This document shows, in pieces, positions 40,924 to 50,201 of a stretch of 64,000 nucleotides of DNA. Every line of letters starts with the position of its first letter. Position 1 is the stretch's first letter. The DNA comes from a virus. The stretch lies in IMG/VR virus record IMGVR_UViG_3300046777_001511, positions 1 to 64,000 of that record. The stretch is one strand, 5' to 3'. Under the pieces are notes generated by a model, which saw only the letters and a program-made list of their open reading frames with translations, did no database searches and was not told the DNA's origin. The translations under genes were made by a program, and so were the position numbers.

Positions 40924-41164
40924 TTTTTAATTTTATATTTTCAAATGTAGTCAATCCTAAGCATACTGCCATCATTCCGTAATCAATAAGTAGTATTTCG
41001 GGAAATAAACTAAAGTCAGACTTGTAGCAACTGTTTTTAATCCAAAATCCATGAATTACAATAACTAGCATTGCAATCACAAATGCTGTTAATTTACGTG
41101 CAGAAAATGAATTTTTTGTAACTGTATCAAAAGATCCTAAAAGTTTAGTGTATAATTGTTTCAT
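40883..41164 (-). CDS. Holin candidate, two transmembrane helices
   Basis: 93 residues. Segments at about 24-42 (KLTAFVIAMLVIVIHGFW) and 54-73 (FPEILLIDYGMMAVCLGLTT) are strongly hydrophobic, with a basic polar C-terminus. This matches small class II-like holins that permeabilise the inner membrane. It lies between the amidase and the spanin candidate, overlapping the latter. FSARKLTAF at the start recalls holins of Bacteroidetes phages (from memory). Confidence 0.75.
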   Translation of the reverse strand: MKQLYTKLLGSFDTVTKNSFSARKLTAFVIAMLVIVIHGFWIKNSCYKSDFSLFPEILLIDYGMMAVCLGLTTFENIKLKNGKKSNTSTTNIP

Positions 41165-41820
41165 AATGATTTAAGCATTTCTATTAGTTTTGGTTGTGGC
41201 GCAACATCAATTTTATCGTAACGAACAGAGTTGTGAGTAAACACCCCTGATTCGCCTTTTAAGGCTCTAGGGGTTACATCCCAAATATCTTCATTGTATT
41301 TTAATGGTATTCCGTACTTTTGATTCCAAAGCAATAATAACTCTTTAATAGCTAATATCTGAGCATCTGTATAAGCATGAACATACTTGTATCCCTTATA
41401 TTCTTTTGAGAGCTCTATAACGTCCTCTTCAGGAATAACAGAGTTTACATAAGTGTAGTATTTTCCTTCTTTATATTTCAATCCTCCAAAATTACATACT
41501 TCTATTCCTATTGATATTTTATCTAATGAAATATATGGTAATTTAAAATTATGGAAAGTAGATTCTTTTAATCCTAAATGATAAGCCCAATGTTTACTGC
41601 TATATCCCTGAACAACTTCTCCATCAATCCATTTAGCTGTTTTAGTTGGTTTACCCCCTATTGTTACGCAAGTGGCAATCTTTTCAGGATTGTTTTCCCA
41701 TACCTTAAAAACAGCAAAAGGATCTGCTGATCCTGCCGTATGATGTAGATAAATTTGTTTTTTTGTGTGCTCCTCCGCTATATATTGATTAGCTGAAAAA
41801 GGAACTTGAGTTAATTTCAT
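41161..41820 (-). CDS. N-acetylmuramoyl-L-alanine amidase (endolysin)
   Basis: 219 residues, Amidase_2 (PGRP-type) fold: HHTAG (26-30), HWAYHLG (77-83), GIEVCN (105-110) and the zinc-binding end THNSVRYDKIDVAP (195-208; His196, Asp205). It would cut the bond between MurNAc and the peptide stem at the end of infection. No signal peptide, so release depends on the holin encoded next door, which its gene overlaps by 4 bases. It is translationally linked to the upstream membrane gene by one base. Confidence 0.9.
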   Translation of the reverse strand: MKLTQVPFSANQYIAEEHTKKQIYLHHTAGSADPFAVFKVWENNPEKIATCVTIGGKPTKTAKWIDGEVVQGYSSKHWAYHLGLKESTFHNFKLPYISLDKISIGIEVCNFGGLKYKEGKYYTYVNSVIPEEDVIELSKEYKGYKYVHAYTDAQILAIKELLLLWNQKYGIPLKYNEDIWDVTPRALKGESGVFTHNSVRYDKIDVAPQPKLIEMLKSL

Positions 41821-42125
41821 TATATTTTACTAGCTAGCCCTAGTTGAATTTGAACTAATTGGTCAACGCTTGCTGACAGCTTATTTACTGTTTGCGCTAG
41901 AGTTCTTAGTTCTAACTGAGTAGTTTGTTCTAATCTTTTTACGTCACTATTAAGTTGCTGTTCAACTAACTCTATTCTTCCTTTATTTTTACCAACTTCT
42001 TCTATTGCTTTTTTGGTATCATTATGGATAATCTTTAAAAAGTATCCTAATATTAAAAGAAGTAATCCGATAATTCCTCCGGATATTCCTATTATTGTTT
42101 CGGCTAACTCTAGTGTCATATTCAT
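41820..42125 (-). CDS. Membrane-anchored coiled-coil protein (XhlA-like), 101 aa
   Basis: A transmembrane helix at about 10-30 (TIIGISGGIIGLLLLILGYF) is followed by a long charged coiled coil (KNKGRIELVEQQLNSDVKRL, LRTLAQTVNKLSASVDQLVQ). This plan resembles XhlA/hemolysin-type phage lysis accessory proteins. It is the first gene of the lysis cassette, with a -7-like box (TAAATTTG on the minus strand, 42151-42158) 26 bases upstream. Could also be a scaffolding or tail-anchor protein. Confidence 0.68.
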   Translation of the reverse strand: MNMTLELAETIIGISGGIIGLLLLILGYFLKIIHNDTKKAIEEVGKNKGRIELVEQQLNSDVKRLEQTTQLELRTLAQTVNKLSASVDQLVQIQLGLASKI

Positions 42126-42150
42126 TAAATAATTAATATTTATTTTTCTT

Positions 42151-42158
42151 CAAATTTA
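42151..42158 (-). promoter_or_regulatory. Possible -7 promoter box for the lysis cassette
   Basis: TAAATTTG on the minus strand matches TAnnTTTG; no TTTG is found 20 bases upstream. Possible separate late promoter for the genes from 42125 downwards. Confidence 0.3.
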
Positions 42159-42200
42159 ACTTTTAATACAATATATTAATATTTTACTTATTAACTAATT

Positions 42201-44258
42201 TTAATATTTTATCATTGAAGGATCTCCAATTAAAATGCTTGATGTTTGACCAACTGTTAAATTGTTGGAAACACTAGCATCATTTTTAGCAATTCCATTA
42301 GGGGATTGATTATTATATCTTGTACCTCTCGCATTAGTAGAACTCTTTTTTGTATTAGTGAGCATCAATAATTGTTGATGTCTTGATAATGTGCAATTAG
42401 TAATAGTTACAAACTTCGCTATTTTTTCAAAGTTATCGGTAAATGTTACTGTATAATTTGATGCGGAAGTAGAAGCAACTATTGTTTTAAAATTAGGTTT
42501 ACCACAAAAAAACTCATTCATAGTTAAAATTGTGGTTGTTCCTGCAATATTAACACTTTTCCAAGCAATTTTGTGCATATTTGTAAGCGTGTGATTAAAA
42601 TTTTGATTTAAGTATAAATCACATTTACTTGCATCAACATTACCTCTTATTAAGTTTATTATTCTTGAAGCTCCATTTGCGAAATTGATAGGACTGCTAA
42701 TGGTTATTTTACCACTAGTATCAAAGTACAAGTTTGTATTTATAGGATAAGCTATACTTAAACTTGATATAACACCATTGCCTACCATATAAATATTTCC
42801 TGCTCCTTGAGTTGATGCGGGCGCATTAAAAAATACACTACCACCAACATAAACTGTTCCTGTAATTGAAGAAACACCTGTATTGCTACTATATGTTAAA
42901 TTATTTGAACAATAAATTATTCCTGAATATGTTATTGTTGTATTTGTTGCTCCAGAAGAAGAATTATTTATATTGCAATTTCCGCAATAAATATTAAAAG
43001 CACCGTTTATGGTTCCTTGACCACCACAAGTAAAAGTGTTTGAAATATATAAATTATTTGCTAATGTCATAGTATTTGCTCCACTACTAGCAAAGAAAAA
43101 ATTATTCCAAGTAATATTAGGGGTATTTATTGTAGCATTTACAGTTTGAAAAGTATTAGAATTAGTAATAACATCTACATCTCCTAATGTATGTGTTAGT
43201 GTACCTGTCGCATAATAAACATTAGCACCTAAAGTTAAAGTTCCACTTGTTTTATTTATAGTAACGCTTGTCCCTAAATAACCTGCCGCCGTATGATTCC
43301 AAGTTTGATTAACTGTTCCATTAAAATTTATTAATGTTGTTCCACCTATAGAAGCAGTTGTTGTTATACTTAAATTTCCTGTAATAAAAATATTATTACT
43401 TGTAAGTGTCATTGCAGTTGTTCCCGATAATGATAAATTTCCTGCTATTGTAAAATCATTACTAAAAGTGTATGTTTGAGATGTTCCTGCAAAAGTAACA
43501 TTGTTCCAAGTTATTCCATTAGCAGCAAATGTTGTAGATACTACAGAATTTAAAGTTGATGTGCCTGCATCAACAATTCCTTGAACATAGGTAAAAGTTC
43601 CTGTGTTGTAGTTTATTGTTCCTGATAAAGAAAGTGTGCCGCCAGTTTTATCTATTTTAATATTATTTCTTACTGCTCCAGTTGCGGTCCAAGAAATATT
43701 TTGATTTGCAGTACCGGTAAACTTAATTAAAGCTGTTCCTGCTAAAACTGACGAAGTACCACTATATGTAAAATCTCCTAATACATCAAATCTTTCAGTG
43801 TCTAAAACATTAGCTGAACTTAAAGTTATTGTAGTGCCAACTGAGCCACCTACTGTAACCGCTCCACTAATAGTAGCTTTATCATTTAAAGTTATAGTAT
43901 AAGTACCAGATAAAAAAGTTAATTTTCCTGTCCAAACTTTATTGTTTGATGTAATAAAACCTGTTCCGGTTTTTCTAAAATCTCCATTAGCATTCGTTAC
44001 AACTGTATATGTAGCATTTCCGCCTGCATCACCAAACACTATATTGCCATTAATAATCAATGAAGAATTAAAAGTAATTACATTTTGATAATTAGAAAAA
44101 TCTATATTTGTTATAGTAGTGCTAATATTAACAGTTAGTTGACCTGATGATGTCGTAAAGTCAATATTGTCTGCCGCTCCCGGAATACCAACCCCACCGA
44201 CATAAGTTGATGCAGAATTTATATTACCACCACCCGGAGCTACTGTGTAAGTTGCCAT
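42201..44258 (-). CDS. Beta-helix tail fibre or spike
   Basis: 685 residues made of repeating short strands with threonine, asparagine and glycine, such as GNLSLSGTTAMTLTSNNIFI, GNLSITTTASIGGTTLINFN and TVTINKTSGTLTLGANVYYA. The N-x-T-x-x-[FI]-x-G-x-T recurrences of 20-30 residues indicate a right-handed parallel beta-helix, the fold of tail spikes and adhesins. No polysaccharide-lyase motif could be identified. Probably a host-surface-binding or depolymerising fibre. Lies just upstream of the lysis cassette. Confidence 0.75.
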   Translation of the reverse strand: MATYTVAPGGGNINSASTYVGGVGIPGAADNIDFTTSSGQLTVNISTTITNIDFSNYQNVITFNSSLIINGNIVFGDAGGNATYTVVTNANGDFRKTGTGFITSNNKVWTGKLTFLSGTYTITLNDKATISGAVTVGGSVGTTITLSSANVLDTERFDVLGDFTYSGTSSVLAGTALIKFTGTANQNISWTATGAVRNNIKIDKTGGTLSLSGTINYNTGTFTYVQGIVDAGTSTLNSVVSTTFAANGITWNNVTFAGTSQTYTFSNDFTIAGNLSLSGTTAMTLTSNNIFITGNLSITTTASIGGTTLINFNGTVNQTWNHTAAGYLGTSVTINKTSGTLTLGANVYYATGTLTHTLGDVDVITNSNTFQTVNATINTPNITWNNFFFASSGANTMTLANNLYISNTFTCGGQGTINGAFNIYCGNCNINNSSSGATNTTITYSGIIYCSNNLTYSSNTGVSSITGTVYVGGSVFFNAPASTQGAGNIYMVGNGVISSLSIAYPINTNLYFDTSGKITISSPINFANGASRIINLIRGNVDASKCDLYLNQNFNHTLTNMHKIAWKSVNIAGTTTILTMNEFFCGKPNFKTIVASTSASNYTVTFTDNFEKIAKFVTITNCTLSRHQQLLMLTNTKKSSTNARGTRYNNQSPNGIAKNDASVSNNLTVGQTSSILIGDPSMIKY

Positions 44259-44271
44259 AACTTATAATTTA

Positions 44272-44691
44272 TTAATAATCACCAGCAAAAGCACAAGCAT
44301 CAGTTTGGTCTTGAACTCCAGCATAAACAGATTGAATAACCGTCATTAATTGGCTTGATTTCATAATTATCGGTTGGTCAAAAGTATAAATAGCTGTTTG
44401 CCCAATAGCTGTTGTAGATCTTGTTGCTGCTCCAGCCGCAACTTCCCCAATTAATCTTGGATTAGCTCCTGCTGTATCAGATAAAAATATTCTATATACT
44501 TTTGCTCCTGCCGCTGCCGCTGTAGCTTGAGAATTAATAAATCTTACGCCATCTACTCTTGTGCCGTCAGTTACCGCAGTAACCAATGTTACTAAAGTTC
44601 CTGATCCATCAGATGCGGTATTAGCCGCTGCTATTCTAGCAGGAGTAAAGTTACCCTGCTTTATAAATATTGGAGTTGTGTTTGCCGCCAT
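44272..44691 (-). CDS. Small beta-sandwich virion protein, 139 aa
   Basis: A beta protein beginning ANTTPIFIKQGNFTPARIAA with DGVRFINSQATAAAAGAKVY and RIFLSDTAGANPRLIGEV. Small proteins with this A-N-T-T-P-I-F...A-A-N-T-A-x-D-G-S-G pattern occur in many phages as capsid- or fibre-associated decoration proteins (recalled). It overlaps the next small gene by one base. Exact position on the virion unknown. Confidence 0.7.
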   Translation of the reverse strand: MAANTTPIFIKQGNFTPARIAAANTASDGSGTLVTLVTAVTDGTRVDGVRFINSQATAAAAGAKVYRIFLSDTAGANPRLIGEVAAGAATRSTTAIGQTAIYTFDQPIIMKSSQLMTVIQSVYAGVQDQTDACAFAGDY

Positions 44692-44954
44692 TATATTAAA
44701 GTATTATTATTTATATATTCTATTAATTCTTCGTTGCTATATTCTTTTATTTTTATAGTCATATCTCCGTTATCAACTACTCTAGTTATATGAATGCCTT
44801 GTATTCCTATTTCTGTAGCAGCTCCTTTTATTTCGTCTGTATGATAAACGCCATCAGCATACTCTAATGGATTACATAAACAAGAGTAAGTAATTTCCTC
44901 TGGATATGGCAAGCTTTCTATAATATGCCCATCGGGCGCAGGGTATGTCATCAT
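44691..44954 (-). CDS. Hypothetical protein, 87 aa
   Basis: A small acidic protein (TYPAPDGHIIESLPYPEEIT, GIQGIHITRVVDNGDMTIKI) between two virion genes. It has a short beta core and a helical end rich in asparagine (EELIEYINNNTLI). No family recognised; probably a fibre accessory protein by context. Confidence 0.6.
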   Translation of the reverse strand: MMTYPAPDGHIIESLPYPEEITYSCLCNPLEYADGVYHTDEIKGAATEIGIQGIHITRVVDNGDMTIKIKEYSNEELIEYINNNTLI

Positions 44955-44984
44955 ATTTTTTTTTGTTTTAAAATTAATAATTTT

Positions 44985-45938
44985 TTATATAAAATTGTAA
45001 TAAGCAAATAAATTATTTGTGGCAGTAGCTACCCCGCCTCCGCCCCCAGTTGGTTGTTTATTTTCCCATAATTGTGTTGAACTATTGTAAGTCAAAACAT
45101 CATTATTGGCTAAAGTTCCTGTATTAATGTAAACGTTATGAAGCTCATCTAGCTCCCATCCGTTCATTATCTTAACGTATATCTTTCCGTTTACGGCGTG
45201 AGAATATTCTACGTATCCTATTACTACAATATGACCTGTTGAACCATTTGGCTTAACATTTGTAATTGCTCCCGGAGTTGTTGGGCTCAAATAAAGAACA
45301 TTTCCGTCTCCCCATGTTTCACCTTGTAAACTACCAGTAGTATCTATTCCTTCTAATTGACCAACAGTGATTATAAATCCTTCCTGATTTGTAGCTATTG
45401 TTTCTGTTACAACACCTAATGTATCAGCAGAATTATTATCGTTATTTGCTTGCGCTAAATCAATCGCTAATCTTTGTCCTTGTGCTCCACTAACTTTTAC
45501 AACTTGATATGCTGCTTTAGTTAATGTGGTATTTGGAACGACTTTGTTTACCACTCTAGCAACTAAGTCAACTCCGTTTTTTAAGGTTACACTTCCTCCC
45601 TTTAATAAGGTCTCAGAAGAACCTAATGAATCATTCCATGTAGTAGATCCCACAACAGGAGTTCCTGTAGGTGAAGTATCTAAATTAAATTGTCCAGCGG
45701 ATATTCCGTATTCGCCTAAGTTTACATCCTGAGTAGCTCCCGTATAAGGAACGTACCCACTAGGATCCATTTGTACCCAATTAGTACCGTCTGAATAATA
45801 ATATTGTCCTGCCCAATACACTATTCTTTTAGTGTTAGCACTTGCAGCATTTGTAGTAATATCTAAAGTGTCTGCTTTTAAATTATTAACCTCATTGTCT
45901 TGAAGATTAATATTTACAAAAAACTTTTTTTCTGACAT
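44985..45938 (-). CDS. Tail fibre protein, 317 aa
   Basis: It opens KKFFVNINLQDNEVNNL, nearly the same as the next fibre gene (KKFFVDINLQGNALKN), an apparent attachment domain. The middle is beta-rich (YVPYTGATQDVNLGEYGIS, TLTKAAYQVVKVSGAQGQRL) and the end is glycine-rich (QPTGGGGGVATATNN). V-P-Y-T-G-A-T is typical of phage fibre shafts. Likely a second distal fibre sharing an adaptor with its neighbour. Confidence 0.72.
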   Translation of the reverse strand: MSEKKFFVNINLQDNEVNNLKADTLDITTNAASANTKRIVYWAGQYYYSDGTNWVQMDPSGYVPYTGATQDVNLGEYGISAGQFNLDTSPTGTPVVGSTTWNDSLGSSETLLKGGSVTLKNGVDLVARVVNKVVPNTTLTKAAYQVVKVSGAQGQRLAIDLAQANNDNNSADTLGVVTETIATNQEGFIITVGQLEGIDTTGSLQGETWGDGNVLYLSPTTPGAITNVKPNGSTGHIVVIGYVEYSHAVNGKIYVKIMNGWELDELHNVYINTGTLANNDVLTYNSSTQLWENKQPTGGGGGVATATNNLFAYYNFI

Positions 45939-45957
45939 ATTATTATTTGTTTAAAAT

Positions 45958-45983
45958 ATCCCCTCTATATTTCAAGAGGGGAT
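45958..45983 (-). terminator. Terminator between two fibre genes
   Basis: ATCCCCTCT (45958-45966) pairs perfectly with AGAGGGGAT (45975-45983), eight-base loop, followed on the minus strand by ATTTTAAAC. It ends transcription from the 552-residue gene or attenuates it. Confidence 0.7.
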
Positions 45984-45993
45984 TATTTAATTT

Positions 45994-47652
45994 TTATTTA
46001 GAAACACCTACACTTACAGATGCAGGAGCAGCAATGTTAGATTTTAATACAATTGTATTAGCATCAGAAACTTGAACTGCAAATTCTACTAAGTTACCTG
46101 AAACATAAGCAGATACTTTTGGATTAGAAGAGTTAACAAAATGAGCCACCTCTAAAGAGTAATAACCTTTTACAGCATCATAAGTCCAATCAGTATCAGC
46201 AAATGTTGCACTAAACACAGAAGCACCTAATTGAGTATCTACATAGTTCTTAGTAGCAGCGTCTTGAGCAGATGTTGGGTCTGATAAGTTAATAATAGAA
46301 TTGCTATTTGCCTCTAAAGATGAGCCTAATGTAGCATTACTTAAATTAGGGTTTAAAATAGCATTACTATTCATGTTAATGTCACCTGACATTATACCAC
46401 CTGCTAAGTCTAACTTAGTAGCAAGACCAGTATCGGTATAAGCATTAGCATCAGCAATAGCTTCAGATTTAGCAGTTGCAATAGCAGCATTTCTATCAAT
46501 AACTTCTTGTGCAATCTCACCATCAGTGTAAGAGTTAGCATCTGCAATAGCCTCACCTTTTGCTGTAGCAATAGCAGCATTTCTGTCAGTTACTTCTTGA
46601 GAAATAGCTGAATCTGTATAAGAATTAGCATTTGATTCTGCTGTAGCAGCAGCACCAGCAGCATCGTAGTTTGGAGCTAAACTGTCAGCATAAGCTTTAG
46701 CGTTATTTTCAGCAGTAGTAGCTGATCCAGCAGCATCATAATTAGGAGCAAGACTATCAGCGTATGCTTTAGCATTGTTCTCTGCTGTTGTAGCTGAACC
46801 TGCTGCGTCATAATTTGGAGCTAATGAATCTGCATAAGCTTTTGCATTATTTTCTGCTGTTAAAGCAACACCATCTGCATAACTTTCAGCAGCAGCTTGA
46901 GCAGCGTCAGCTTTTGCAGTAGCATCAGCAGAAGCAGTTGCCTCAGCATTTGATTGTGCAGTTGAAGCAGCATTATCTACATAATCTTTGTTAGCTGCAT
47001 CACCTCCGTTTACTGGAGCAGATATGTTAGTAATGACATTACTATCCATATCAAGGGCACCAGTCATTGCTTGACTACCATCTCTTGCTAACTTATCTGT
47101 TTCTAAAGCATCAATTGAATTATTAATGTCAGCAAGTTGAGAAGAAGCAGCAAATGTAGCAGGAGTTAATACAACTGCACCACCTTCTGTTCCAGCATCA
47201 ACCTCAGCTTGTGTAGCTAATCTTACAATACCATCTACTGAATCAGTAGCAATAACTACATTACCTTGAAGAATTAACCAATCACTAATAGAAGCTCCTG
47301 CGTCATCAACTGTCGCAATTAAAGAATCACCAACTTGAACAGCTTCACCTAAGAAAGTACCTGCTGCTGTTGCAACCCAAAAGAAACCTTTTTTAGCTGT
47401 ACCATTAGCAATATCAGGAATGTTTGTTGTTGGGTCATAACCACCTTGAAGAATCAAACCACCTGTTACTGCTGAAATATCAGACAAGTCAGCTACTTGT
47501 TGAACACTTGAACCATTATAGTATTCTAATCTTGTTCCATTATACTGAAATGAACCACCTTTGGTCATATCAGAGTTTGTACCGATTGTTGCGTTTTTTA
47601 ACGCATTGCCTTGTAGATTAATATCTACAAAAAACTTTTTGTCTACTGCCAT
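45994..47652 (-). CDS. Long alanine-rich coiled-coil tail fibre, 552 aa
   Basis: An adaptor-like start (KKFFVDINLQGNALKN), a small domain (about 70-170; FFWVATAAGTFLGEAVQVGD), then a trimeric coiled-coil shaft with tandem 24-residue repeats (about 263-332: ENNAKAYADSLAPNYDAAG) and TDRNAAIATAKGEAIADANS-type repeats. The C-terminus (about 450-552) is beta-rich. Alanine-rich heptads with T-D-x-x-A match phage fibre shafts. The repeats are identical in protein but differ in DNA (see findings). Confidence 0.8.
   Translation of the reverse strand: MAVDKKFFVDINLQGNALKNATIGTNSDMTKGGSFQYNGTRLEYYNGSSVQQVADLSDISAVTGGLILQGGYDPTTNIPDIANGTAKKGFFWVATAAGTFLGEAVQVGDSLIATVDDAGASISDWLILQGNVVIATDSVDGIVRLATQAEVDAGTEGGAVVLTPATFAASSQLADINNSIDALETDKLARDGSQAMTGALDMDSNVITNISAPVNGGDAANKDYVDNAASTAQSNAEATASADATAKADAAQAAAESYADGVALTAENNAKAYADSLAPNYDAAGSATTAENNAKAYADSLAPNYDAAGSATTAENNAKAYADSLAPNYDAAGAAATAESNANSYTDSAISQEVTDRNAAIATAKGEAIADANSYTDGEIAQEVIDRNAAIATAKSEAIADANAYTDTGLATKLDLAGGIMSGDINMNSNAILNPNLSNATLGSSLEANSNSIINLSDPTSAQDAATKNYVDTQLGASVFSATFADTDWTYDAVKGYYSLEVAHFVNSSNPKVSAYVSGNLVEFAVQVSDANTIVLKSNIAAPASVSVGVSK
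46657..46800 (-). repeat. Protein-identical, DNA-diverged 24-codon tandem repeats
   Basis: Two 72-base units (46657-46728 and 46729-46800) encode the same 24 residues, yet 15 of 72 bases differ, all synonymous. A third, partial copy extends to about 46866. Confidence 0.85.
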
Positions 47653-47705
47653 TTTTTTGTTTTTTTGTTTTTTTATTTAGATTCTATCACCACGATAGAA
47701 TTTTT

Positions 47706-48164
47706 TTAATTACAATATACGTATCCTGTTGTAGCTGTGTTAAATGTAACAACCACGTTATTATCGTCAGTCCAAGTTATGCTAGCTTCTATTTCTTCAA
47801 AGCTATCATTAACCACTTGAACAGAACATCTTTTTGCTAAATTATGAGCCACATTCCATGTAGTACTTGCTACAGATTGTGTGTGAACATAATTCTTATC
47901 GCCTGTTTCACTATTGTCTATTTTTTGCCAAATAGTACCATTGAATATAGCCCAATCGTCTATGTCCCAATCGGTTATTCCGTCTAGGTTAGTATTCCCA
48001 GCAGTTGAAACTACATAATAATCCCCAGCAGTTCCTACCCCACTCGTTAAAAATGGAGAATTAGCATTAGCATCCCAAGTACCTTTATAGGTTAACCCAG
48101 CGCCAGTTCCTCCACCGCCATTTTGCGAGAATATCCTTCTGTAATTTTTTAATGCTGTTATCAT
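47706..48164 (-). CDS. Tail fibre-associated protein, 152 aa
   Basis: Glycine-rich start (SQNGGGGTGAGLTYKGTWDA), then GTAGDYYVVSTAGNTNLDGI and DWDIDDWAIFNGTIWQKIDN, and a beta C-terminal domain (TWNVAHNLAKRCSVQVVND). The Y-K-G-T-W-D-A...G-D-Y-Y-V-V...D-W-x-I-F-N-G block is a widespread phage fibre module. It has a short own frame between the 552- and 112-residue genes. Likely a fibre component. Confidence 0.7.
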   Translation of the reverse strand: MITALKNYRRIFSQNGGGGTGAGLTYKGTWDANANSPFLTSGVGTAGDYYVVSTAGNTNLDGITDWDIDDWAIFNGTIWQKIDNSETGDKNYVHTQSVASTTWNVAHNLAKRCSVQVVNDSFEEIEASITWTDDNNVVVTFNTATTGYVYCN

Positions 48165-48167
48165 TTT

Positions 48168-48506
48168 TTACTTATAATATTGTACGTGTAAAGTATGAGT
48201 TCCTGCTGTTGTTCTGATAACTCTAAAATTCATCATATTAGTGCCATTATCAATATCGAAAAAATCTAAATGATTTAATGCCATTCCAACAGTTGATGTA
48301 GGAAGAGTATCGTTACCTAACATTAAGTATCTTACAGGTATAGAAGCTGTAACATCGCTCTCTAGTCTTAATTCAGCATAGGTAGCTCCGTCAGGAATTG
48401 TTAAGGCCTGAGCTGTTCCGGTTATTGATAATTTCTCATAACCAATAGCTATACTATCTTTTTCGCTTAATAGCCTATATAATGTATTTCTATTTTGAGT
48501 ATTCAT
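48168..48506 (-). CDS. Small virion protein, 112 aa
   Basis: A beta-rich protein (GYEKLSITGTAQALTIPDGA, YAELRLESDVTASIPVRYLM) of the kind found as capsid- or fibre-decorating proteins. No family is certain. It follows the terminator at 48522-48545 and lies 3 bases from the next gene. Acts in the virion by context. Confidence 0.62.
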   Translation of the reverse strand: MNTQNRNTLYRLLSEKDSIAIGYEKLSITGTAQALTIPDGATYAELRLESDVTASIPVRYLMLGNDTLPTSTVGMALNHLDFFDIDNGTNMMNFRVIRTTAGTHTLHVQYYK

Positions 48507-48521
48507 GATTAGTATTTAAAA

Positions 48522-48545
48522 AAGGGGAACTTTTACATTCCCCTT
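48522..48545 (-). terminator. Terminator after the 535-residue virion gene
   Basis: AAGGGGAA (48522-48529) pairs perfectly with TTCCCCTT (48538-48545), eight-base loop, followed on the minus strand by TTTTTT. Confidence 0.8.
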
Positions 48546-48562
48546 ATTATTTATTGGGTTTA

Positions 48563-50170
48563 TTAGATTTTCCAATCATCAGCGTTAACAGCTAAAAGCT
48601 CGCTAATGATTACATCGGGATCACCACCACCTACGTTTACTGCACGTACGGTTGGAATTAAAATGTCACCAGCATCTAAAACTAATGGAGTAGTACCTAC
48701 TGAATAAACAGGGTAAACAACACCATTGTAAAGAGCAGTTACAACACCACTTCCGTCAACTCTAATTTCGAAAGTTTCGCTAGCTCCATCAGCAGGAACA
48801 ACAGCAGTGTTAGTAGCAACAGTTGCAGCATTATTTAAAATACCCCAAGTGTAAACTAAATCACCGATGAATCCAATTGCAGCTAAATCAGTGTAATTGT
48901 TGAAATCAGCTTGATGAGCAGCTTTTTTACGTAAACCTATTACTACAGAAGCGTCAGTATGATCAGTTACAGTCAAACGAGCTAAAACTGAAATTCCTGA
49001 TGCGCCAACTGTAAATTCTTTAGGACAAGCAGTTAATAAAGAAGGAGTGTATTCAGCACCTTCAGTAGCAGTAGCGTCTTGATCTAAATTTAATCCACCA
49101 TCAACAGGCGTTGGAACTGCAATTGTAGCATCTCCGATTAAATGATACACAAGTTGACCGTATTCAGTAGCCATTTTATTTTGTGCACCCGCACTACCTG
49201 CTCCAGATGTTGGAACAGCTCCAGCAGCACCTTGAAACAAAGTTGGGCTATCGAAAAATTCACCTACGATTGTAGCGTAAGCTGAATAAAACTTAACAAC
49301 TAATCTGTGGAATGCTTCTTCAAAAGCAATAAATCCTGCTAAGTTAGCTGTAGAAGCACCAGTTCCGTTATCAACATAAACGATTGTTTCGTAAGGAACT
49401 AAAGCCCACTGACCTGTCACGTTATGTGCAGATTGTAATTCTAAAGTTTCAATACGGAAACCATCATAGTTTTGTCCGCTTACAGCATAAGAGCCATCAG
49501 CAGCAACAGGAGCAGTAAATACACCAGAAGCAAGGTTTCCTGCCATGTTGTACATTACCGGTTTCTGAAGTAATAACTCAGCACCTACACCGAAAGAATA
49601 AACAGCAGCAGTTACTACTGATACAGAAGATGATCCAAATCCTGAACCATCATTGTTCATAGCAGCGATAACAGTTGTTGCTCCTAAACGGTTTGATTGA
49701 TTTTGACCATGAACAGGGTAGTAACCTGCATCGTCAGTGATTGTAAATCCTGCACCACCACCTAATGTAGCAGCCGTAACATAATTGTTAAGGTTAGCAT
49801 TGATTTTAGAAATGATTTCACCATGAATGAACTCACGTTGCGCAGCAGCGTTAGCTCCAATCAAAGTTAAATCAGCAGGAGTAGTGTAAGAGTATGGTAA
49901 CAATACTTCGTGACCACCTTGAATTACACGATTTACATCTCCTAATAAAATTGTGTACTTAGTTGATGCAGTAGGAGTATAAGATCCTAATCCTGCTTCT
50001 ACAACTTGTACTACTTCGGCTCTGTACTTTTCTTGTTTGATAGAAACGATTCTATCAACATTAATCGCACGTTTAGCCCCTGTGATAGTTAATTCTCTAC
50101 CACTGTACTTTAAGTCTGCTGCTGAAGAACTCTTCAACAAGATAGACTGAAGTGCTGGTTTTAAACTCAT
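48563..50170 (-). CDS. Virion protein, 535 aa (head or head-fibre candidate)
   Basis: A mostly beta protein with ELTITGAKRAINVDRIVSIK near the start and ALVPYETIVYVDNGTGAST in the middle, ending with GGDPDVIISELLAVNADDWK. It sits between the neck-ring gene and small decoration genes in the head region. Its length and place fit a capsid auxiliary or head-fibre protein of crAss-like phages. It has its own promoter-like box and terminator, so it is probably strongly and separately expressed. Family uncertain. Confidence 0.68.
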   Translation of the reverse strand: MSLKPALQSILLKSSSAADLKYSGRELTITGAKRAINVDRIVSIKQEKYRAEVVQVVEAGLGSYTPTASTKYTILLGDVNRVIQGGHEVLLPYSYTTPADLTLIGANAAAQREFIHGEIISKINANLNNYVTAATLGGGAGFTITDDAGYYPVHGQNQSNRLGATTVIAAMNNDGSGFGSSSVSVVTAAVYSFGVGAELLLQKPVMYNMAGNLASGVFTAPVAADGSYAVSGQNYDGFRIETLELQSAHNVTGQWALVPYETIVYVDNGTGASTANLAGFIAFEEAFHRLVVKFYSAYATIVGEFFDSPTLFQGAAGAVPTSGAGSAGAQNKMATEYGQLVYHLIGDATIAVPTPVDGGLNLDQDATATEGAEYTPSLLTACPKEFTVGASGISVLARLTVTDHTDASVVIGLRKKAAHQADFNNYTDLAAIGFIGDLVYTWGILNNAATVATNTAVVPADGASETFEIRVDGSGVVTALYNGVVYPVYSVGTTPLVLDAGDILIPTVRAVNVGGGDPDVIISELLAVNADDWKI

Positions 50171-50201
50171 GTTTTCTTGTTTTTATTGGTTTATAATAAT
50201 A

